DNA of 64,000 nt from Chitinophagaceae bacterium (lineage in GTDB: Bacteria; Bacteroidota; Bacteroidia; Chitinophagales; Chitinophagaceae), in contig JAIYAN010000021.1 of assembly GCA_027489035.1 (NCBI GenBank), forward strand, positions 1-64,000. The letters are read 5' to 3'. The notes under the pieces were generated by a model, which saw only the letters and a list, made by a program, of their open reading frames with translations, was not told where the DNA came from and searched no databases. How positions within the stretch are numbered: position 1 is the first letter of the stretch; every line of letters starts with the position of its first letter. A program made the translations under genes and the position numbers. Positions 16,938-27,159 of this stretch are shown piece after piece.

Positions 16938-16945
16938 CAAAGATA
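16938..16945 (-). promoter_or_regulatory. -7 box TATCTTTG before the lolA-like gene
   Basis: The minus strand TATCTTTG ends 20 bases before the ATG at 16917. No clear -33 element was found. Confidence 0.4.
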
Positions 16946-17185
16946 AGTCTTCAATTTATTTTTTTCAACATTGATGTGTTTAATAGTTCTGTTAAAAATA
17001 AAGAGAACACATTTTTTAATCATATGTACAATATTAAAGTCAAAATTAAAAATTAAAAAAACAGGAATTCGTTTCTAGTCTTTTTCACTTTTGTCTTTTC
17101 ATCACATTTCCAAGTCCTCAAACAAAACGTTTTGGCTATTTCGATAGAATTGCATCTGCGACATCCAACTAAACTTGAAATCAAC

Positions 17186-17193
17186 TAAATTTG
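17186..17193 (+). promoter_or_regulatory. -7 box TAAATTTG before mutS
   Basis: TAAATTTG ends four bases before the mutS ATG at 17198. If used, the mRNA would be leaderless. No TTG was found at the -33 distance. Confidence 0.45.
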
Positions 17194-17197
17194 CGTT

Positions 17198-19798
17198 ATG
17201 GCAAAAGCAAGTGGCGAAACCCCTTTAATGCAACAACATAATGCCATCAAGGCGAAATATCCTGATGCGATATTATTGTTTCGGGTAGGTGATTTTTATG
17301 AAACATTTGGTCAAGATGCTGTAAATGCTTCCGCAGTTTTAGGCATTACCTTGACCAAAAGAAATAATGGAAATGCTACTTCTTTAGAATTGGCAGGTTT
17401 CCCATACCATGCACTCGATACTTACTTGCATAAATTGGTTAAAGCAGGCTACCGTGTGGCCATTTGCGATCAGCTCGAAGATCCTAAAACGGTAAAAGGC
17501 ATTGTGAAAAGAGGCGTTACTGAATTGGTTACTCCGGGCGTTGCCGTAAATGATAAATTGCTCGAACACAGCAGCAACAACTTTTTAGCCGCCTTACATT
17601 TTGAAGAAAATAAAATTGGTGTCGCATTTTTGGACATTTCAACCGGTGAGTTTTTCATTGCAGAAGGGGACAAAGAATACACCGATAAGTTATTGCAAAG
17701 CTTACAACCCGCAGAAGTAATTTTCCAAAGAAATAAACAAAAACATTTTGTTGAAACATTCGGCAATCAATTTTTTACATACACTTTAGATGAATGGATT
17801 TTTACTGAAGCTTATGCCACTGAAATTTTGTTAAAGCATTTTGGTACGCATAGTTTAAAAGGTTTTGGTGTAGAAGAACTTCCATTAGGCATCTTGGCTT
17901 CTGGTGCTATTTTACATTATCTCAAAGATACCGAACATCCCAATTTGCAGCACATCACTTCTTTGCAAAGAATTAATAGAGATGAGCATTTATGGATGGA
18001 TCGTTTTACCATCAGAAACCTTGAACTCATTTCAAATCTCGATCAAGCACAAACACTGTTTAAAACCATCAACAATACCTCGTCGCCCATGGGTGCACGT
18101 TTACTCAAAAGATGGATGTTGATGCCATTGAATAATATCATCAGTATTAACGAAAGATTAAATGCTGTTGAGTTTTTAATGAATCAAACAGAAATTAGAA
18201 ATCAACTCATTCAACACATCAAACAAGCTGGAGATGTAGAAAGATTAGCCGCAAAAGTTCCATTAAAAAAAATCAATCCCCGAGAAGTGTTACAAGTGGC
18301 TAAAGGACTTTTACAAGCACAACAAATCAAATCCATTTGCGCTGATATTGATAATGACTTCTTTAAACGTTCGGGCGACGCTTTAAATCCTTGTACGTAT
18401 ATTTTAGAAAAAATTACCAGAGAAATCGCAGAAAATCCGCCAGCTGTTTCTACCAAAGGTGGGTTAATTGCTGCTGGCATTCATGCAGAATTAGATGAGC
18501 TCAGGGCCATTTCAAGTGGTGGTAAAAATTATCTTATAGAGCTACAACAAAAAGAAGCTCAAATCACTGGTATCTCTTCACTTAAAATAAGTTTTAATAA
18601 TGTTTTTGGATACTATTTGGAAGTTACCAACCTCCATAAAGCCAAAGTGCCCGAAACATGGATTAGAAAGCAAACCCTTGCCAATGCTGAACGATACATC
18701 ACCCCAGAGCTGAAAGTATATGAGGAAAAGATTATGGGTGCCGAAGATAAAATCATTCAAATTGAACAAGAGATCTTTGCTGGTTTATTAAATGAATTGC
18801 AAGATTATATTGCTCCAATGCAAGTAAACGGACACATCATGGCGGTGATGGATTGCTTGATAAACTTTGCCAATAATGCCATACAATTTGGATACAAGAA
18901 ACCTCAAATGCATGAAGGCTCAAAACTATTTTTAAAAGATAGTCGACACCCCGTTATTGAAAGAAACTTACCAATAGGAGAATCCTATATTACAAATGAT
19001 ATTTTACTCGATAATAATGAGCAACAAATCATTATTTTAACCGGACCAAACATGAGTGGTAAAAGTGCGATTCTTCGTCAAACGGCACTCATCACTTTGA
19101 TGGCGCACATGGGCAGTTTCGTTTCGGCATCAGCAGCAGAAATTCCGATTACAGATAAAATATTTACCCGCGTTGGCGCATCCGATAATTTGAGTGGTGG
19201 CGAAAGTACGTTCATGGTAGAGATGAATGAAACGGCAAGCATCATCAACAACTTAACCCCAAGAAGCTTGATTTTATTGGATGAAATTGGGCGAGGCACT
19301 TCTACATACGATGGTATTTCTATCGCTTGGAGTATTGCCGAATTTTTGCATCAATGTGTACAAATGCCTAAAACACTTTTCGCTACGCATTATCACGAAC
19401 TCAATGAATTGGAGAACAAATTCAATCGCATTAAAAATTATCACATCACCAATAAAGAAGTAGGCAATAAAGTTATTTTTCTGAGAAAATTAGCCGCTGG
19501 TGGAAGCACGCACAGTTTTGGTATTCATGTTGCCCGCATGGCAGGCATGCCGCCCGAATTGATTAATCGTGCAAATGAAATTTTAAAACAACTTGAAGAA
19601 AGCAGAGACGGAAATGAAAATAACTTTCAAAACAGCATTAAACAAATCAACAATACAAAAATGCAATTGAGTATTTTTGATGCACATTCAATGACTTTTG
19701 AGGAAATAAGAACTTTATTAAATAATGTAGATATCAACAGATTAACCCCTGTTGAAGCTCTTTTAAAATTGCAAGAAATAAAAAATAAAATCAACTAA
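17198..19798 (+). CDS. mutS: DNA mismatch repair protein MutS
   Basis: Recognises base mismatches and starts repair. It has 866 residues, usual for MutS1. The mismatch-binding Phe-x-Glu lies in VGDFYETFGQDA (about residues 31-42). The connector, lever and clamp regions follow. The ATPase has Walker A GPNMSGKS (about 616-623), Walker B LILLDEIGRGTSTYDG and ATHYHELNELE. The C-terminal region (about 800 onward) is typical. It is divergent from the lolA-like gene. Confidence 0.97.
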   Translation: MAKASGETPLMQQHNAIKAKYPDAILLFRVGDFYETFGQDAVNASAVLGITLTKRNNGNATSLELAGFPYHALDTYLHKLVKAGYRVAICDQLEDPKTVKGIVKRGVTELVTPGVAVNDKLLEHSSNNFLAALHFEENKIGVAFLDISTGEFFIAEGDKEYTDKLLQSLQPAEVIFQRNKQKHFVETFGNQFFTYTLDEWIFTEAYATEILLKHFGTHSLKGFGVEELPLGILASGAILHYLKDTEHPNLQHITSLQRINRDEHLWMDRFTIRNLELISNLDQAQTLFKTINNTSSPMGARLLKRWMLMPLNNIISINERLNAVEFLMNQTEIRNQLIQHIKQAGDVERLAAKVPLKKINPREVLQVAKGLLQAQQIKSICADIDNDFFKRSGDALNPCTYILEKITREIAENPPAVSTKGGLIAAGIHAELDELRAISSGGKNYLIELQQKEAQITGISSLKISFNNVFGYYLEVTNLHKAKVPETWIRKQTLANAERYITPELKVYEEKIMGAEDKIIQIEQEIFAGLLNELQDYIAPMQVNGHIMAVMDCLINFANNAIQFGYKKPQMHEGSKLFLKDSRHPVIERNLPIGESYITNDILLDNNEQQIIILTGPNMSGKSAILRQTALITLMAHMGSFVSASAAEIPITDKIFTRVGASDNLSGGESTFMVEMNETASIINNLTPRSLILLDEIGRGTSTYDGISIAWSIAEFLHQCVQMPKTLFATHYHELNELENKFNRIKNYHITNKEVGNKVIFLRKLAAGGSTHSFGIHVARMAGMPPELINRANEILKQLEESRDGNENNFQNSIKQINNTKMQLSIFDAHSMTFEEIRTLLNNVDINRLTPVEALLKLQEIKNKIN

Positions 19799-19865
19799 TG
19801 GTTTTCTTTGTCAATAACAAACATTTGAATTCAATTCACGATTTGACTTATCTTGTATACTCAAT

Positions 19866-21875
19866 ATGAAACAATTATTTATTTGTTTATTTTTCTTATC
19901 GACCGCTTTTGCACTAAAGCTCCAAGCTCAGCCTTGTACAACATTAGGACAAAATCCCGAAACTGCTTTTCCTGTTTGTGAAAGCGATACATTTCGTCAA
20001 GGTTCTGTAAATATTTGTGGAAACACCACCGTTGTTTCTCGATGTACCGGACCAAATGCTTTGTTTACAGATAAAAATCCATATTGGTATAAATTTACTT
20101 GCTTTACATCTGGTACACTTGGATTTGTAATTAGACCTGATAATCTTGGTGATGATTACGACTGGCAGTTATTTGATGTAACCAACAGAAATATTGCCGA
20201 TGTATATTCTGATGTATCTATGTTTGTGGCTTGTAATTGGAGTGGTGAAGTGGGCATAACAGGTGCATCAGCAGCAGGGAATTCTTTAATTCGTTGCGAA
20301 GGTCCTGGCGTTCCATTATTTAGTTCAATGCCATTCATTGTTCAAGGGCATGAATACTTACTTTTAATCAGTCATTTTACAGATTCACAAAGTGGCTACG
20401 CTTTATCGTTTGGTGGTGGCACAGGAAGTATTACCGACCCTACAGACCCACAAATGGTTTCGGCTAAAGCGGATTGCGATGGAACTGTTATTAGCATCAA
20501 GCTAAACAAAAAGATGAAATGTAAATCTATTACAGCAAGCGGCTCCGAATTTAGCATATCTCCTCCGATTGCCAATGTAATTAGCGCTACAGCTATTGGA
20601 TGTACACAAAGATTTGATACTGATTCAGTTTTAATTAGTTTATCAAATGCACTAGTTCCGGGTGATTATACCATTACTATCAATAACGGTACAGATGCCA
20701 ATACCATAGTTGATAATTGTGGAGACAATATCCCTGTTGGATCACAAATCCAACTTACGGTTCTTCCCATCTTGCCAACACCGATGGATAGTTTAACAAA
20801 GCCAAAATGTGCGCCTAATCAACTGGAATTGGTTTTTAGAAAATCCATTAAATGTAATTCGATATCTCCAGATGGAAGCGACTTCAGCATCACTGGTGCT
20901 TATCCGGTTGGAATTACTTCTGCTACTGGCATCTGCATAAATGGTAGAACTACAAAAATAATTATTCAACTATCTGCACCACTTCAAGTTGCAGGCAATT
21001 TTAGAATAACACTTAATAGAGGTAGCGACGGAAATACTTTACTTGATGAATGTACACAAGAAACCCCTGTTGGGCAATTCATTCCTTTTGAAATAAAAGA
21101 CACAGTTAATGCCAATTTTAATTCTACGATATTTTTAGGTTGTAAAACAGACACCATAAAATTCAATCACAATGGGGCAAACGGGGTAAACTATTGGAGT
21201 TGGAGCTTTGAAAATCAACCAGGTTCTAATTTGCAGAATCCGATTGTTTACTATACTGTTTTTGGTATCAAACAAGTAAAGCTGATTGTTGGAAATGGGG
21301 TTTGCTTTGATACAAGCAACGCGTCTGTAAACTTAACCAATTTTTTAAAGGCAGGTTTTATTGGAGAAAAATTTGTTTGTCCTGGTGATGTATTACAATT
21401 TACAGATACCAGCATAGGGCAAATCATCAACTGGAACTGGGATTTCGGAAATGGAAATACTTTCTCCGGTCAATTACCACCTTCCCAAACTTATTTACCC
21501 GCTATATCTTCAAATTATAATGCGCTAATAAAACTAGTAGTTAAAAACAATATCAACTGTTTAGATACCGCAACATTAAAAGCAACCATAGTTTGGAATT
21601 GTTATATAGACGTGCCAAACGCATTTACACCAAATGGCGATGGATTAAACGACTTTTTATACCCATTGAATGCATACAAGGCAAAGTCTTTGAAATTCAG
21701 TGTTTACAATCGTTTTGGACAAAGATTATTTTATACCGAAGATTGGACAAAAAAATGGAACGGCATGTTCAATGCAAAAAGAATGGACATTGGAACTTAT
21801 GTTTGGGTGTTGCAGTATTATGACGAGAATAATGTTTTCAAACAAAGGAGAGGAACAACAATACTAATCCGATAA
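19866..21875 (+). CDS. Secreted PKD-type protein with T9SS type B sorting domain
   Basis: This 669-residue extracellular protein has a signal peptide (ends KLQAQ, about residue 22). Two Ig-like repeats carry DSLTKPKCAPNQLELVF-type and GDYTITINNGTDANTIVDNCG-type sequences (about 190-415). PKD-like segments follow (YWSWSFENQPGS, NWNWDFGNGNTFSG). The last 85 residues (VPNAFTPNGDGLNDFLYPL, FSVYNRFGQRLFYT, GTYVWVLQYYD) are the gliding-motility-type C-terminal domain that routes cargo through type IX secretion. The role is unknown; adhesion to surfaces or polymers is plausible. It starts 67 bases after mutS. Confidence 0.88.
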   Translation: MKQLFICLFFLSTAFALKLQAQPCTTLGQNPETAFPVCESDTFRQGSVNICGNTTVVSRCTGPNALFTDKNPYWYKFTCFTSGTLGFVIRPDNLGDDYDWQLFDVTNRNIADVYSDVSMFVACNWSGEVGITGASAAGNSLIRCEGPGVPLFSSMPFIVQGHEYLLLISHFTDSQSGYALSFGGGTGSITDPTDPQMVSAKADCDGTVISIKLNKKMKCKSITASGSEFSISPPIANVISATAIGCTQRFDTDSVLISLSNALVPGDYTITINNGTDANTIVDNCGDNIPVGSQIQLTVLPILPTPMDSLTKPKCAPNQLELVFRKSIKCNSISPDGSDFSITGAYPVGITSATGICINGRTTKIIIQLSAPLQVAGNFRITLNRGSDGNTLLDECTQETPVGQFIPFEIKDTVNANFNSTIFLGCKTDTIKFNHNGANGVNYWSWSFENQPGSNLQNPIVYYTVFGIKQVKLIVGNGVCFDTSNASVNLTNFLKAGFIGEKFVCPGDVLQFTDTSIGQIINWNWDFGNGNTFSGQLPPSQTYLPAISSNYNALIKLVVKNNINCLDTATLKATIVWNCYIDVPNAFTPNGDGLNDFLYPLNAYKAKSLKFSVYNRFGQRLFYTEDWTKKWNGMFNAKRMDIGTYVWVLQYYDENNVFKQRRGTTILIR

Positions 21876-21962
21876 ATAATGTTTTTATCTTGCAAAGTTT
21901 TCAATTTTATAAGTAGTTAGATAAATCTATCTCAAACGGTTTAACAACAAAATCAAATTACC

Positions 21963-21970
21963 TAAGTTTG
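21963..21970 (+). promoter_or_regulatory. -7 box TAAGTTTG before kynA
   Basis: TAAGTTTG lies 12 bases before the ATG at 21983. A GGTTTAAC stretch sits near the -33 position but is not a clean TTTG. Confidence 0.4.
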
Positions 21971-21982
21971 TAAAAAAAATCA

Positions 21983-23017
21983 ATGGAACATCAACCGGTA
22001 TATTATGGCGAATATCTTCAGTTAGATAAAATTATCCGCGCTCAACATCCAGAAAGTTTTAAAGAAGGAAAAAATCCGGCTCATGATGAAATGTTGTTTA
22101 TCATCATACATCAGGCATATGAGCTTTGGTTTAAACAAATTCTTTTTGAATTGGATTCGGTAAAAGAAATCATGATGAAGCCCACGCTCAATGACAATAC
22201 CGGAGATTTGCAAACTGTTGTACATCGGATGAAAAGAGTGGTAACGATTTTGCAGGTTCTAGTGCATCAGATTGACATTTTGGAAACCATGACACCAATG
22301 GACTTTTTAGATTTTAGAGATATGCTTCGTCCTGCTTCTGGTTTTCAGAGTTGGCAATTTAAAATCATTGAAGCCAAACTTGGTTTGAAATTTGAACAAC
22401 GTCACGGACAAAATTATTATACGTCTCAATTGAGTGAAGAAGATATAAAAACGATTAAATCAATTGAAAATGAGCCTTCTATTTTAATGTTGATTAATCA
22501 ATGGCTCGAAAGGATGCCATTTTTAAATGATAAAAATATTTGGGCAAATATTGATGCAGGTTCTAACCACAAATTTTGGAATGCATACGAGAAAATATAT
22601 ACCGACAGTTTATCTGATGCAGAAAAAAACAACAGCACCATTTTTAAACAATTATTCTACGGTGCAGAAAATACATTCGAAAGGAATTTAACCCCAGAAG
22701 CTTGCCGATCAGCGTTGTTTGTTATGTTATACAGAGGGTATCCTTTATTAGAATCGCCATTTCAATTGCTAGATGTATTATTGGAAATCGACAATCAATT
22801 GGGCAGTTGGAGATATCGCCACATCAACATGGTTAAACGTATGATTGGGAGTAGAGTTGGAACAGGTGGAAGTACGGGTGCAGGATATTTACAAGGTGCA
22901 ATGGATAAGCATTATATCTTTAAAGAAATTTCGCAATTAAATAGTTTCTTAATTGATCGTAGAAAACTACCGGTGTTGCCTAATGGCTTAATAGAAAAAT
23001 TGGGATATCAGTTTTAA
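21983..23017 (+). CDS. kynA: Tryptophan 2,3-dioxygenase
   Basis: Haem enzyme that opens the tryptophan indole ring to N-formylkynurenine, the first step of the kynurenine route. It has 344 residues. Family motifs are YGEYLQLDKII (about 9-19), DEMLFIIIHQAYELWFKQILFEL (about 37-59, with the conserved distal-side His), FQSWQFK (about 119) and GTGGSTGAGYL near the C-terminus. No other kynurenine-pathway gene (formamidase, kynureninase, kmo) is in the window, so they must lie elsewhere if the route is complete. Confidence 0.93.
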   Translation: MEHQPVYYGEYLQLDKIIRAQHPESFKEGKNPAHDEMLFIIIHQAYELWFKQILFELDSVKEIMMKPTLNDNTGDLQTVVHRMKRVVTILQVLVHQIDILETMTPMDFLDFRDMLRPASGFQSWQFKIIEAKLGLKFEQRHGQNYYTSQLSEEDIKTIKSIENEPSILMLINQWLERMPFLNDKNIWANIDAGSNHKFWNAYEKIYTDSLSDAEKNNSTIFKQLFYGAENTFERNLTPEACRSALFVMLYRGYPLLESPFQLLDVLLEIDNQLGSWRYRHINMVKRMIGSRVGTGGSTGAGYLQGAMDKHYIFKEISQLNSFLIDRRKLPVLPNGLIEKLGYQF

Positions 23018-23059
23018 TCCAGCATTCTCAATTGGAATTTCTAAAAAATCAGGGCTCAA

Positions 23060-24187
23060 CTACAATACTTCTTTAAGTTTTTGTATCACTACATCTACTT
23101 CTTCTTTAGTGTTATTTTTACAAAAACTAAACCTTACGGTTATTTGATTAGGGTTGTTGTTTATTGCCCTAATTACGTGGCTACCTGCTTCAGCACCTGA
23201 TGCACAAGCACTTCCGCCACTTGCACAAATGTTGTTGATGTCTAAATTAAACAACAACATTTCAGATTTTTCTGTCTTTGGAAAACTAACACTTAAAACG
23301 GTGTATAAACATTGTCCCAATACATCACCATTAAAATCAACCCCTTTTATATTAAGTTTGAGTTGATCGTAGAAATATTTTTTAACTTCTAAAATGTGAT
23401 TTTTATCTGCATCGTGATTATTTGTTGCCAGTTCCAGCGCTTTTGAAAATCCTACAATGCCATACAAGTTTTCTGTACCTGCGCGCATATTTCTCTCTTG
23501 TCCGCCACCAAAAATAAACGGGTTGATGCGTACATTTTCATTGATGTATAAAAGTCCCACACCTTTTGGACCATGAAATTTATGGGCAGCACCTGTGATA
23601 AAATGTACCGGTGTTTTTTTCAAATTAATGGGAAAATGTCCAACTGTTTGTACTGTATCACTATGAAAAATAGCGTTGTATTTTTTACAAATATTTCCTA
23701 CGGTATGCCAATCAAGCATATTACCAATTTCATTATTGGCTTGCATTAAAGATACCAGTGCTTTTTCTTTGCTTTCGATAAGTAACTTTTCAAGGTGCAC
23801 AATGTCGATATGCCCATTAGGCATTAAATTTACATAGCTGACCTTGATTTGAAACTGTTTTGCAAGTTGCTCAACCGTATGCGTAACCGCATGATGTTCG
23901 ATTTGAGAAGTAATGATATGCTTACAACCCAAATCTCTAACCGAGGAAGTGATTGCAGTATTGTTGCTTTCTGTGCCACCACTGGTGAAAAATATTTCTG
24001 AAGGGTGTGCATTTAAAATTTTTGCTACATTTTTTCGTGCAGATTCAATAGCCATTTTTGTTTCTCTGCCATATGAATAAATAGAAGAAGGATTGCCGAA
24101 TTTCTCCGTTAAAAAAGGCATCATATCTTGCAGCACCTCATTATCCAACGAAGTCGTAGCTGCATTATCAAAGTAAATGCGATTCAT
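23060..24187 (-). CDS. Cysteine desulfurase, NifS/IscS type
   Basis: PLP enzyme that takes sulfur from cysteine for Fe-S cluster or thio-modification pathways. It has 375 residues. Motifs are YFDNAATTSLD (N-terminus), TSGGTESNNTAI (about 70-81), the PLP-binding lysine in GAAHKFHGPKGVGLLYI (about 205), GGGQERNMRAGTEN and a cysteine loop CASGGSACASG near residue 330. It starts 29 bases after the phosphoglucosamine mutase gene, so the two are probably cotranscribed. No iscU or suf scaffold gene is adjacent. Confidence 0.9.
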   Translation of the reverse strand: MNRIYFDNAATTSLDNEVLQDMMPFLTEKFGNPSSIYSYGRETKMAIESARKNVAKILNAHPSEIFFTSGGTESNNTAITSSVRDLGCKHIITSQIEHHAVTHTVEQLAKQFQIKVSYVNLMPNGHIDIVHLEKLLIESKEKALVSLMQANNEIGNMLDWHTVGNICKKYNAIFHSDTVQTVGHFPINLKKTPVHFITGAAHKFHGPKGVGLLYINENVRINPFIFGGGQERNMRAGTENLYGIVGFSKALELATNNHDADKNHILEVKKYFYDQLKLNIKGVDFNGDVLGQCLYTVLSVSFPKTEKSEMLLFNLDINNICASGGSACASGAEAGSHVIRAINNNPNQITVRFSFCKNNTKEEVDVVIQKLKEVL

Positions 24188-24216
24188 ATAGATATTTTAA
24201 ATTTTACAAACCGAAA

Positions 24217-25617
24217 CTATACCAACGACTCCTGAATGTCTCTCATTAGACGCATGGCAATATTATCAGCTGTGGTTTCAAAATTACTTTCAGCATAAAT
24301 ACGAATAATCGGTTCCGTATTGCTTGTTCGAAGATGAACCCAATCATTATCAAATTCTATTTTCAAACCATCTTCTGTATTCGCAGGGTTAGATTTATAT
24401 TTTTTCTTGATTTTATCGAAAACCAAGCCAACATCTACTCCTTGATCAAGCGTTATTTTATTTTTACTCATAAAATAATCTGGATAGGTGTTTCGAAGTT
24501 GTTTTGTACTTTTTTTACTTTTTACCAAATGCGTCAAAAACAAAGCGATTCCAATTAACGCATCGCGACCATAATGTAAATCTGGAAGTATAATTCCACC
24601 ATTACCTTCTCCACCAATAACGGCATTTTCTGCTTTCATTTTATTTACAACATTTACCTCTCCTACTGCGCTGGCAAAATACATTCCACCATGTTTTAGC
24701 GTAATGTCTTTTAAAGCTCTTGTAGATGATAAATTACTTACTGTATTTCCTGGTTTGTTACTCAACACATAATCTGCTACAGCAACCAAAGTATATTCTT
24801 CTCCAAACATGGTACCATCTTCACAAACAAAACAAAGTCTGTCTACATCAGGATCTACGGCAATTCCAAGGTTTGCTTTATTGGAAATTACTGCCCTACT
24901 CAATTCGGTAAGATGCTCAGGCAATGGCTCTGGGTTATGGGCAAAATGACCATTGATTTCGCCGTTAATCACCACTACTTCTTCTACACCCAAAGCTTTC
25001 AATAAAGCCGGAACAGCAGTAGCACCTGTGCTATTTACGGCATCAACCACAATTTTTAACCCAGCAGCTTTAATGGCATTTTTATCTACCAATTCATAGT
25101 TGGCCACTAAATCAATATGGGCAGCAAGCATTTCATCATTTGCTACAATTTCGCCTAGCTGATCTACATGTATAAATTCAAAAGATTCATTTGATGCAAT
25201 ATCTAATATCATTTTCCCTTCTTCTCCACTGATAAACTCGCCTTTGTTATTTAATAGTTTTAAAGCGTTCCATTCTTTGGGATTGTGGCTTGCAGTTAAT
25301 ATAATACCGCCATCTGCTTTTAATAAGGTTACTGCCATTTCCACAGTAGGTGTAGTGCTGTAATCTAAATCTATAACATCAATACCTAATCCAGTTAATG
25401 TAGAAGCTACTAAATTTTTAACCATCAACCCACTAATCCTTCCATCTCTTCCTATTACAACTTTTGAAGGTGATTTTGATTTTTTCTTTGAAACGTTTTG
25501 TAATAACCAAGTTCCATATGCAGCAGTAAACTTCACTACATCCACAGGTGTTAAATTATCCCCCGTTTTACCTCCAATAGTTCCTCTAATACCTGAAATA
25601 CTTTTTATCAACGACAT
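24217..25617 (-). CDS. glmM: Phosphoglucosamine mutase / phosphohexomutase
   Basis: Interconverts hexosamine 6- and 1-phosphates for cell-wall precursor synthesis. It has 466 residues. The phosphoserine motif is ILTASHNPKEWNALK (about 100), the metal-binding motif is DPDVDRLCF (about 255), the sugar-binding motif is GGEGNGG (about 335) and the C-terminal phosphate loop is RTSNTEPIIRIYAE. The family also covers phosphomannomutases, so substrate choice is by resemblance to Bacteroidota GlmM. TATATTTG (25640-25647, minus) lies just upstream. Confidence 0.85.
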   Translation of the reverse strand: MSLIKSISGIRGTIGGKTGDNLTPVDVVKFTAAYGTWLLQNVSKKKSKSPSKVVIGRDGRISGLMVKNLVASTLTGLGIDVIDLDYSTTPTVEMAVTLLKADGGIILTASHNPKEWNALKLLNNKGEFISGEEGKMILDIASNESFEFIHVDQLGEIVANDEMLAAHIDLVANYELVDKNAIKAAGLKIVVDAVNSTGATAVPALLKALGVEEVVVINGEINGHFAHNPEPLPEHLTELSRAVISNKANLGIAVDPDVDRLCFVCEDGTMFGEEYTLVAVADYVLSNKPGNTVSNLSSTRALKDITLKHGGMYFASAVGEVNVVNKMKAENAVIGGEGNGGIILPDLHYGRDALIGIALFLTHLVKSKKSTKQLRNTYPDYFMSKNKITLDQGVDVGLVFDKIKKKYKSNPANTEDGLKIEFDNDWVHLRTSNTEPIIRIYAESNFETTADNIAMRLMRDIQESLV

Positions 25618-25639
25618 ATTTACAACAAATTTTGGACGA

Positions 25640-25647
25640 CAAATATA
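25640..25647 (-). promoter_or_regulatory. -7 box TATATTTG before glmM
   Basis: The minus strand TATATTTG ends 22 bases before the ATG at 25617. No clear -33 TTG was found. Confidence 0.4.
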
Positions 25648-25748
25648 ACAAAGAGTTGGCAGTAAAGTTCAGTGATGATTTACATCACTTATATTTTTTG
25701 AAATATTGACTTATATTTTTTATCTATCTCTAATACAATAGCTTATAT

Positions 25749-25756
25749 TATCTTCG
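25749..25756 (+). promoter_or_regulatory. -7 box TATCTTCG before the methyltransferase gene
   Basis: TATCTTCG, a TTCG variant of the -7 box, ends four bases before the ATG at 25761. The same TTATCTTCGC string precedes sucC (40972-40981) and accB (63483-63492), supporting it as a promoter element. Confidence 0.45.
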
Positions 25757-25760
25757 CAAT

Positions 25761-26501
25761 ATGCAAGAAGAATGGTTTAAAAATTGGTTTGATACTGCTT
25801 ATTATCATCAACTATACAAAAACAGAGATACAGCGGAAGCTTCTTTGTTCATTGATACACTTGTAAAAAAATTAAATCCAACTAAAGATGCTAAAATGTT
25901 GGACATTGGCTGTGGAAAGGGACGACATGCCATTCAATTGGCTAATTTAGGATTTGATGTTACTGGAATCGACCTCAGTAATGCGAGTATTGAAGAAGCT
26001 TTAAAGCAAGAGAAAGATAATCTCCATTTTTATCAACATGATATGCGTGAGATTTTTTGGATCAATTATTTCGATTATGCTTTTAATTTATTTACCAGTT
26101 TTGGGTATTTTAATACGAAAAGAGAAAATAACAACGCAATTCAGTCTATTGCTCAATCTATAAAAAATGGGGGTAAATTGATAGTTGATTATTTAAATGT
26201 TCATTTTACCGAACAAAATATGGTTCATGAAAGTAAAGAATTGATAAATAATGTTGCTTACACCATTACCCGTTGGCATGATGAACAAAAATTTTATAAA
26301 AAAATATTAATTGAAGATCCCGCATTGAATGAAGCGCTTGCTTTTACAGAGGTGGTTTCTAAATTTACATTTGCTGATTTTGAAGCAATGCTTTTGCCAC
26401 ATCAGATGAAAATAAAAAATGTTTTTGGAGATTATCAATTGAATAATTTTGATGAAAATAATTCTCCAAGACTGATTTTTGTTGCAGAGAAAACGGCATA
26501 A
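25761..26501 (+). CDS. SAM-dependent methyltransferase, class I
   Basis: This 246-residue enzyme has SAM-binding motif I in MLDIGCGKGRHAIQLANLG (about 45-63), with FDVTGIDLS after it, and FTSFGYFNTKRENN as the motif IV region. The substrate cannot be told from sequence. It resembles stand-alone small-molecule methyltransferases of Bacteroidota. It lies 73 bases before the PAP2 gene. Confidence 0.85.
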   Translation: MQEEWFKNWFDTAYYHQLYKNRDTAEASLFIDTLVKKLNPTKDAKMLDIGCGKGRHAIQLANLGFDVTGIDLSNASIEEALKQEKDNLHFYQHDMREIFWINYFDYAFNLFTSFGYFNTKRENNNAIQSIAQSIKNGGKLIVDYLNVHFTEQNMVHESKELINNVAYTITRWHDEQKFYKKILIEDPALNEALAFTEVVSKFTFADFEAMLLPHQMKIKNVFGDYQLNNFDENNSPRLIFVAEKTA

Positions 26502-26574
26502 ATAATATCCAGTAAATGTTCAAATCAACTATTAAAAAAATGAGTTGTTTTCTGGGAAGAGATAATTCTTAGTT

Positions 26575-27150
26575 ATGTTTAAAGCGCTAATTGATTTAGA
26601 TAAATATTTATTTGGCATAGTTAATCAAAAAGCCAGCAATCCTTTTTTTGACTCAATAATGCCATTTTTTCGTAACCCATTTTTTTGGTTGCCTTTATAT
26701 TTGTTCATTATTTTATTTGCGATTTATAACTTTCCTAAAAAAGCTGCTATTTGGGTGGGCTGGATGATATTAACAGTTGCTATTACAGATGCGATAAGTA
26801 GCCATTTTTTTAAGCCACTTTTTGGAAGATTAAGACCTTGCAACAATCCCGAACTCGCAGACAGTATACGCTTACTCGTTGACCATTGTGGGCAAAATGG
26901 GAGCTTCACTTCATCACATGCCACCAATCATTTTGGAATCGCGGTATTTATTTTTATGACGTTGGATAAAGTATGGGGTAAATTTAATTATCTATTTATT
27001 TTATGGGCATCGGTTATATGTTTTGCACAAGTTTACGTAGGCGTTCATTTTCCTTTTGATGTAATTGGTGGTGCGATATTGGGAAGTAGTATTGGATATT
27101 TAACGGCTACGTTTTTTAAACGCAGGGAAGGTTCTATAGAAATCAATTAG
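26575..27150 (+). CDS. PAP2-family membrane phosphatase
   Basis: This 191-residue integral membrane phosphatase has about five helices. The three PAP2 motifs are KPLFGRLRP (about 81-89), TSSHATNH (about 115) and YVGVHFPFD (about 151-159). Substrates in this family include undecaprenyl diphosphate, lipid A phosphates and phosphatidic acid. Nine bases separate it from an ArnT-like glycosyltransferase gene, so a shared role in lipid A or lipid-carrier chemistry is likely but inferred. Confidence 0.88.
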   Translation: MFKALIDLDKYLFGIVNQKASNPFFDSIMPFFRNPFFWLPLYLFIILFAIYNFPKKAAIWVGWMILTVAITDAISSHFFKPLFGRLRPCNNPELADSIRLLVDHCGQNGSFTSSHATNHFGIAVFIFMTLDKVWGKFNYLFILWASVICFAQVYVGVHFPFDVIGGAILGSSIGYLTATFFKRREGSIEIN

Positions 27151-27159
27151 ACAAAATTT

